A stretch of 64,000 nt of DNA from Umbilicaria muhlenbergii. Taxonomy: Eukaryota; Ascomycota; Lecanoromycetes; Umbilicariales; Umbilicariaceae. The translations under genes were made by a program, and so were the position numbers. Below are positions 58,326 to 64,000 of the stretch, piece by piece; the first letter of the stretch is position 1, and every line of letters begins with the position of its first letter. The notes under the pieces were generated by a model. That model saw nothing but the letters and a program-made list of their open reading frames with translations, was not told the DNA's origin and ran no database searches. The stretch covers positions 1,178,001 to 1,242,000 of the forward strand of contig KK106982.1 in NCBI GenBank assembly GCA_000611775.1. The letters are read 5' to 3'.

Positions 58326-59665
58326 ATGGCGGCGTTCGTGCGAGTTACGGGCCCGCCGAACAGCAACTTCCTGGTGGGCTATCCAGGCATATCGGCGACC
58401 CTGGTGAGTCGAAAAGGAAGAAAGGCGGAAGCTCGCAACCGTTCGCTAACCCGATCACACGCAGCCTCGAATCATGGGCACCGTCGAAATACGCCCAACA
58501 GTCGGAATTTCCGCCCCCGTCTCCATCTCCATGGTCACCATATCGCTCCAGCGCCGCGAGACCATCCACCCTTCAGCCGACACCTTCACGAAAAAACACC
58601 TTACCGCCCCGCGCAAAGAGCTCACAGACATCGTCGGCAGGGAAATGCTACTGTTCCGCTGTCCGACAGGCAAAGAATACGAAAACGTCTACTCCATGGA
58701 CCTCCCCTTCGTCCTCTTCATCCCATTCGGCCGAGGCGGCGAAGAAGCGGCCCGGCGCATCCCCCCCGCGAGTTTGCAGCTACCGAGCCGAACGGCGGAA
58801 ACGTTTTACGAGTTGGTGGTGTCGGTGCAGCAGGGCTACACGGAGCAGAAGAAATACGCATTCCCGGTGCCCATCTCGAGGTACGATACTTTGTCGACGT
58901 TTGGCATGTACAACCGGCCCGAGTCGGCGGAGAGGATATCGGATCATATCGTCATGCTGGGGATATCGTTACCGCGGTGGTCGTACGGCCCGCTGGATCC
59001 CGTCAGCGTGTATATCAAGCTGTCGCCGAATCCGGAATGCTTGAACAAGGCGAAGAAGGTCACGATACAGAAGATCACGATTGGGATTGAGGAGGTGGTC
59101 GTGTATAACCATGAGGGGGATGAGCCGTATCGGAAGGTGAAGACGATAGCCAAGCAGACACAGGCGGTGGGGGTGAAGATGCCGGAAGCGGGTTACTTTA
59201 CGAATCTAGGCCTGGTGTTTCCGGCGAAAGATTTGAGGGATGATAACGGCGTTCTCCCGAGAAACAAACAGGCGTTCCCGATGTATTCGGTCAGCGGGTT
59301 TACCACCAGTGGGAGTCTATACAAGATCGAATACTTCCTGACCGTCAAGGTAAGCCCATCCCACCCCGTACTGGGCAATATGCCAGTCCAAACCCTACAC
59401 TGACAACTTTTGTTGGCGTCAGGCACATATGACGGCGGCAAAAGACATCCTACTACGCCAACCCATCATCGTCTGTCCCCTCGACCACGCCGGCTGCAAA
59501 GAGGAAATGGAAGCTATCGAACAAGCGGCTAAAAATGCCGCGCACGTCGATCAGGAAAATCCCAGCCTGCCCGCTCCGACGATCGTACGCATGAATGACT
59601 ATAACGCACTGCATACGCTGGGTATGACGATGGTGGGGCAGACGAGGAAACCGCTTATTGAATAA
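58326..59665 (+). CDS. arrestin-domain protein
   Basis: Arrestin-fold protein, likely an adaptor for ubiquitination and endocytosis of membrane proteins (family inference). Exons are 58326..58403, 58465..59349 and 59423..59665 (401 aa). An N-terminal arrestin sandwich includes TVEIRPTVGISAPVSISM, LLFRCPTGKEYENVYSMDLP and IPFGRGGEEA. The C-terminal sandwich includes RISDHIVMLGISLPRWSYG, DPVSVYIKLSPNPE and SGSLYKIEYFLTVK. No obvious PPxY motif is seen, so a direct Rsp5 link is not shown. The 26-codon first exon precedes the conserved MGTVEIRP, which could itself be an internal start. Confidence 0.85.
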
Positions 59666-59958
59666 AACGCGGCCTGGGCGGTCACACATCAGGAGAGGTT
59701 GGGGATGCCGGTTACGGCTTGTTGATATGATGGTCGGGAAGTTTGGTTGGGAGATGAAGGCGTTGGATATACCAATTCTTTTGTTGCTGGCGCCCACCTT
59801 GTGGGGAAAGAATACGGCGTCTTTGACGTGAAGGCGGGATTGGGATACCTGCACAGCTGAGGCGTTTTTTTCGAGGCGAGGGCTGAGGTAGCTTGCTGCG
59901 AGGATAGGGAAGGGAATACAACGATCTTTGATGAGAATGACTGCATGCTCTATGCCTG

Positions 59959-60316
59959 TCATTTTTGTGAGTGGGGTTTCGGTCTGAATGCTAGCGTTGG
60001 CCCGAATGATGGCGCGGTTGGGACTTTGTCGAGCGACGTAGTCTGGGATGGTTTTGATTCGGTGAGAGATGCGCTGTTGGAGCTGGGGAGGGTTCGCAGG
60101 TAGGTCGCTGCTATCGCGGCGGATTCGCGGTATTGCTGACTTGTTGCGCCCCAGACGGAGCGGGCGTTGGATAGGTTCGCCATTATCTAGGATGATGTTA
60201 GCGGATCGCCGGTGGAGCAGAGTGAAGTGAGTTGTAGGAGAAAAACGCGGGGGGTAACGAACGATATTGTATTCGTCCTGCCTATTCCAGTCTTCAGGGT
60301 TGGGAGTAGACGGCAT
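59959..60316 (-). CDS. unrecognised small spliced gene, hypothetical protein
   Basis: Not recognised. Exon 1 is 60263..60316 and exon 2 is 59959..60186, joined across a well-formed 76-bp intron (GTTCGT donor, GCTAACATC branch, CTAG acceptor) in phase 0 to give 93 aa. The protein starts MPSTPNPEDWNRQDEYNI and continues MANLSNARSVWGATSQQYRE. It looks soluble, with a helical middle and a Ser/Thr/Pro-rich end. Two other minus-strand frames stay open to about 59690, so further exons or a different end are possible. It lies convergent to the arrestin gene and divergent from DAD1, a natural slot for a gene. Confidence 0.45.
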
Positions 60317-60649
60317 GGCGCTGGATGCCCATGTCAGAGAGTAACAGACACACACATTTGGTGGACGAGGAAAAGTACATACGCCAAACGCCTACATATC
60401 CTTCTGGAGGGGAAAACAACAGTTTGGTTTCCCTGATTCCGAAATGTTGTACGCTCATACCAGAAATCTACTGGAGTGCCAACTTGCCCCGAGAAATCAA
60501 CAACCTCAAACCCAACCCGCAGCGGGTAAGGCTGACCACCGACCCCTGCAGCCCTACCTCATCCACCCCCCACGCGCCTCTATCTCCAATCTCCCAGGCT
60601 CCCCTCCCCATCTACTTCCACATTCCCTACTCCCTTCTATCCGACGACC
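60317..60649. promoter_or_regulatory. intergenic region upstream of DAD1
   Basis: About 330 bp between divergent starts (if the unrecognised minus-strand gene is real). The DAD1 leader is strongly C/T-rich. Nothing else was recognised. Confidence 0.4.
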
Positions 60650-61219
60650 ATGTCCACCTCCGCCTCCGCCTCCACATCCCGCGCCCACCCCGCCACCACG
60701 ACCGCACCCGAGAAATCCCCCTTCGAACAACAGCGCGACGCGTTGGTGTCCGAAATAGCCGTCGTGCGTCTTCCCCTTCCCCTATTCCGTGCGAGCTGTC
60801 CGAGCTTGGTGGTGTTGATGATGGAAATGACTAACGCGAAGTTGATGTGGTTATGAGGGAACAGTCTCTCGAGCACGTCCTCCAAAACATCAATACGCTG
60901 AACCGCTCGCTGGAGGGTGTGATTGCCGTACGTCCACATCCCTTCTTCTTGTCTCCTCTCTCCGGTGCACCTCCGACTGGGGGCGTCGGGCTGATAGTGG
61001 GGATGGGGGTGGTAGGTGGGCAATGAGTTCGGCTCGGTGGAGGCGCTATGGAGCCAGTTTGAGAATGTGATGGCGAAGGGGGAGGGGGACGGGGAGGGGA
61101 GGGAGGGGGAAGGTGAGGAGGGGGAGGATGGGCTGGGCGAAGCGGCGGAAGAGCGTGAGGGGGAAAGGGAAAGAGAAGAAAAGCAAGAAGACAGAAAGAC
61201 GGGGGAGAGGAGGCGGTAA
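60650..61219 (+). CDS. DAD1: DASH/Dam1 complex subunit Dad1
   Basis: Subunit of the fungal DASH complex that couples kinetochores to microtubule plus ends. Exons are 60650..60763, 60865..60927 and 61016..61219 (126 aa; yeast 94). The conserved core is [39 protein letters not shown] and [13 protein letters not shown]. The first intron uses an uncommon GTGCGT donor and a CTAAC branch. The N-terminus is a Ser/Thr/Ala-rich extension. The C-terminal 45 residues are almost entirely Glu, Gly, Asp, Arg and Lys, a highly charged tail absent from the yeast protein. Confidence 0.93.
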
Positions 61220-61630
61220 AGACCGGTTACGAGCTGAGGATTTGTGCTTTGTGAGCGTTGGCGTTCGGCGTTTGACGGGACACAGACACGTTTCACGCGG
61301 TCGGGGCGACGACGCAGTTGCATATACCCAAGATCACCAGGCAACGCTGCTGTGCAATTGAACATTTCAATCGTGATTTCTGGGTCGCTACCCGCTGCAA
61401 CGACTGCCAAAGCCCCATTGTACAGCTATACCCAAATACGCCTCCCGGCGCCGCCGAATGTATGTGAACCAAGCACTGCCCAGGTGAAGCCACCCGGAGT
61501 CAGAAGAAGCGATGACGCCATATGCAAAACCCCCTTTTCCGTTCGTTTCAAGTCATAGAGCCAAGCCATGTACAGTTGCGCTCTTTGCAAGCAATCTCAA
61601 AGCCAAAGAAACAGACCGAACCCCCCATCA
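61220..61630. other. convergent intergenic region DAD1 / RHO4
   Basis: About 410 bp of 3' flanking sequence for both genes. Open frames present here are not gene-like. No repeat was seen. Confidence 0.45.
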
Positions 61631-62613
61631 TCACAACATCCTGCACGTCCTCTTCTTTGTCTTCTGCCTACTCCCAAACGACGACGACGACTGCTGCGAA
61701 ACGTTATTGTGGTTAGCCTCCCGCACCACAATCTCTTGTTTTATCGCCGTGTTGACCGCGAGTTCGAACACCTCGTCCACACCTCTGGACTCTTTGCTGC
61801 TGCATTCGATGTAGATGGCGCCCATGCTCTGCGCGACGGCTTGGCCTTGTTCGGGGGTGACGGGGGTCAGGCCTTGGGTTTTGAGGAGGTCGATGCAGGT
61901 GCGTTTGGTGCGGAGGTCGGATTTGAGCCCGACAAGGATGAGGGGGGTGGTGGGGCAGAAGTGGAGGACTTCGGGGTACCACTGTTGGTTTTGTTAGAAA
62001 CTGGTTGTGACTTGAAGTGGGGGTGGGGAGAGGGAAGGGGGGATGGGGTTACTTTGTCCATGACGTTTTCGAGGGAGTTGGGGCAGTCGATGGCGAAGCA
62101 GACGAAGAGGAGGTCCGTTTCGGGGTAGGAGAGGGGGCGCAGACGGTCGTATTCTTCTTGGCCGGCTGTGTCCCAGAGGGCTAGCTCGACGGTTTTGCCG
62201 GTTGGTGCGTGCTGGGTGTGGGTGATGTAGTTTTCAAACACGGTGGGGACGTATTTCTGGGATAGTGTCAGTGGTTCCTCGCGAACTTATCGATGATGTT
62301 CTCGTACCTCCGGGAAGTAGCCTTGACTGTAACTGATCAATAGACAAGTCTTCCCACATCCTCCATCGCCCACAACGACGAATTTCTTCGAGTAGGAGGG
62401 CGGTTGCGTCAGATGCGTAGCGGCCGACATTCCGCCAGTGGAGACGACGCTCATCATGGTGCTGACGGTGCCATTGCTCGTTCGTGTGCTCTCCTGCCGT
62501 GTAGGTTTCCGACGGGGAGATGCTGATACTGACACAGAGCCCATCTTCTCGCTCATGACCGAAGTCCGTCGACGCAAGTAGTCATAACTGTCGTCGTATG
62601 CTTGGGCCGACAT
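61631..62613 (-). CDS. RHO4: Rho-family GTPase Rho4
   Basis: Small GTPase involved in septation and polarity in filamentous fungi. Exons are 62308..62613, 62053..62256 and 61631..61981 (286 aa). A long Ser-rich N-terminal extension typical of Rho4 precedes the G domain. The P-loop reads [11 protein letters not shown], the effector region YVPTVFENY, switch [18 protein letters not shown], the G4 box LKSDLR and G5 ECSSKE. The C-terminus ends KKRTCRML, a CaaX box whose final Leu predicts geranylgeranylation. The start was set at 62613; a longer frame four codons upstream begins with GTG. The RhoGEF at 25-30 kb acts on a Rho-family protein, but a link to this one is not shown. Confidence 0.93.
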
Positions 62614-63407
62614 CTTGAGTGCCACGAGGCGAATGGATTCAGTCGTCTGATATGGATGGAACGAAGGGCTTAGCTTAGCAGGCCTCAGAAACGGTCGGTA
62701 ATATGCACAGTGGAAAGAATAGATGGGTGAGGAATGTTCGGGGTGCTGGTGGGATTAATATAGAATATGGATGGATGCTCGAGCTAGGAGTGGAACTTTC
62801 GCGTGTTGATTTTCCATCATTCACCACAGCAACGTCGCGGATCGGCTATCTTAAAGAATCCATCGGCCCAGCACGCTCAGATATTGGCATCAAGGATCTG
62901 AACTGAAAAGGTGTCGAGCTTGGTGCATTTCGCGACAGATGCAATGAGTGCTCTCCGAATCTTCTTTAGGTCTCAAAAAGTCGAGAAAGCTGCCCCGGCT
63001 GTTAGAACGGCGTAGACACTGAGAGCTCTATTGCAGCTTGTTGGACTCTCTGCGTCCATATACCGTTTCTCTCACTCCCACAAACATCCATAGGGCACGG
63101 ACTGCATCATAGTCGTAGTGAGCAGCAACACTCCATAAAGGCTACGTTCGAGTGGAGAAGGCGAGGGGTTTAAGTGCAACGCAATCCGGCGGAGTTTTCG
63201 TAGAGAAAGGCTTTGCGCGTACATATATACTCGGTTCGGACTCTTCAGGATATTCGAAAGCGACAGCAACATGGTCTCTACCTTTCACTGGAATCTCATC
63301 ACACCAGGACACATGGAATATGTTTGTGATCATATTTGCATACTATTTACATGCTAACGACCCCCGCAAGCAATGACTTTGCCCCAACCCTTATTTTCCA
63401 TGACCTT
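62614..63407. other. intergenic, RHO4 promoter and aldehyde dehydrogenase 3' flank
   Basis: About 790 bp. Open frames of 60-75 codons occur on both strands without a known domain. No RNA gene or repeat was recognised. Confidence 0.5.
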
Positions 63408-64000
63408 TTAACCAAAGAGCGCATCACCCAACCCTAGAGGCTTGTCAGCGTTTGTCAATAGTGATACAGAATAAGAGGACTTACTGATTGAGACCGTCTT
63501 GGTTTGCGAGTAGTTGGCAAGGGCTGCCTCACCAAGCTCACGGCCAATACCAGACTCCTTGTAGCCACCGAATGGCAACTGGTGGTGGAGAGTGTTGTAT
63601 GTGTTGACCCAGACGGTACCGGCCTTGAGCGCGTTCGAGACATTGATGGCGGTGTTGAGGTTGCTGGTGTGGACCGCGGCGGCGAGACCGTAGGTGGTGC
63701 CGTTGCCGACTCGGATGGCATCAGCCTCGTCTTTGAATTTCGCGATGGAGCAGACGGGGCCGAAGATTTCTTCTTGCATGATCTTCATGTCTTCGCTGAC
63801 GTTGGAGAAGATGGTCGGTTGGATGAAGTAGCCCTCCTTCCCGTGGCGCTCGCCGCCAATCTCGACCTTGGCGCCTTCCTTCTTTCCCTCCTCGATGTAT
63901 CTGAATGATTGTCAGATCAAGGTCTATCTGAACAGGAACTCTGCTTTTCTAGAACTTACCCCATGATACGGTCGAACTGGAGTTGCGAGACCTGAGGACC
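63408..64000 (-). CDS. aldehyde dehydrogenase, C-terminal part (5' part outside window)
   Basis: NAD(P)-dependent oxidation of aldehydes to acids; fungal cytosolic ALDH (AldA-like) by similarity. Exons inside the window are 63960..64000 (partial), 63485..63900 and 63408..63433. The motifs seen are GPQVSQLQFDRIMGYIEEGK, then EEIFGPVCSI (with the conserved EIFGPV), NGTTYGLAAAV, WVNTYN and LPFGGYKESGIGRELG. The end, TKTVSIRLGDALFG, is restored by a 51-bp intron before the last nine codons. The catalytic cysteine and the Rossmann fold lie beyond the right edge. The isoform and substrate cannot be decided from this part. Confidence 0.94.

Noticed and set aside
58326-59090. 254- and 242-codon plus-strand frames over the arrestin gene
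   Set aside because: They run through the first intron into wrong frames of the conserved arrestin exon; Arg/His/Pro/Ser-rich composition marks them as GC-rich shadows.
59453-60355. 300-codon minus-strand open frame
   Set aside because: Half of it is antisense to the last arrestin exon and it reads through a strong intron. Only the short spliced model at 59959..60316 was kept.

Overview
The window is nuclear DNA from a filamentous ascomycete (Pezizomycotina). Evidence is the split, divergently transcribed two-subunit ATP-citrate lyase, a DASH-complex subunit, a full cytoplasmic dynein heavy chain with a NudA-like N-terminus, and a Hal4-type kinase. The genes carry many short introns (mostly 43-110 bp) with GTRNGT donors and CTRAC-type branch points. 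I cannot place it more finely from sequence alone. Both ends cut genes: the dynein heavy chain runs off the left edge and an aldehyde dehydrogenase runs off the right edge.

Layout. 0-12.5 kb: dynein heavy chain (-), Svf1 (-), mitochondrial ribosomal protein uL11m (+). 14-21 kb: Hal4/Sat4-type kinase (+) and a Duf1/WDR48-type WD40 protein (+). 21-31.3 kb: S-adenosylmethionine carrier (-) back to back with a tRNA-Ile lysidine synthase (+), a possible small Leu-rich gene with a TATA box and a 10-bp repeat array upstream (+), a large Dbl-type RhoGEF (-) and DNA polymerase delta subunit 4 (+). 32.5-38 kb: ATP-citrate lyase subunits 1 (-) and 2 (+) sharing a 1.3-kb divergent promoter. 38-43 kb: a gene-poor block made of several unrelated, diverged tandem duplications, one of which repeats an intron-like module. 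43-58 kb: a compact run of RNA- and ubiquitin-related housekeeping genes: Sen54, elongin C, a short-chain reductase, the SUMO E1 subunit Uba2, queuosine salvage Qng1, lariat debranching enzyme Dbr1, an RNase P/MRP zinc-ribbon subunit, Zpr1 and a Cyp10-type cyclophilin. 58-64 kb: arrestin-like protein, one unrecognised spliced ORF, Dad1, Rho4 and an aldehyde dehydrogenase fragment.

All exon boundaries were read by hand from splice signals and from reading-frame and family continuity. Every spliced model given has a consistent frame to its stop. No transposase, rRNA, tRNA or CRISPR was recognised. No operon logic applies. Linkage is ordinary for a fungus, apart from the co-regulatable acl pair. 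The novel-looking material is the 38.8-42.1 kb repeat block, the decamer array with its 81-codon ORF at 24.26-24.70 kb, and the unrecognised gene at 59.96-60.32 kb.
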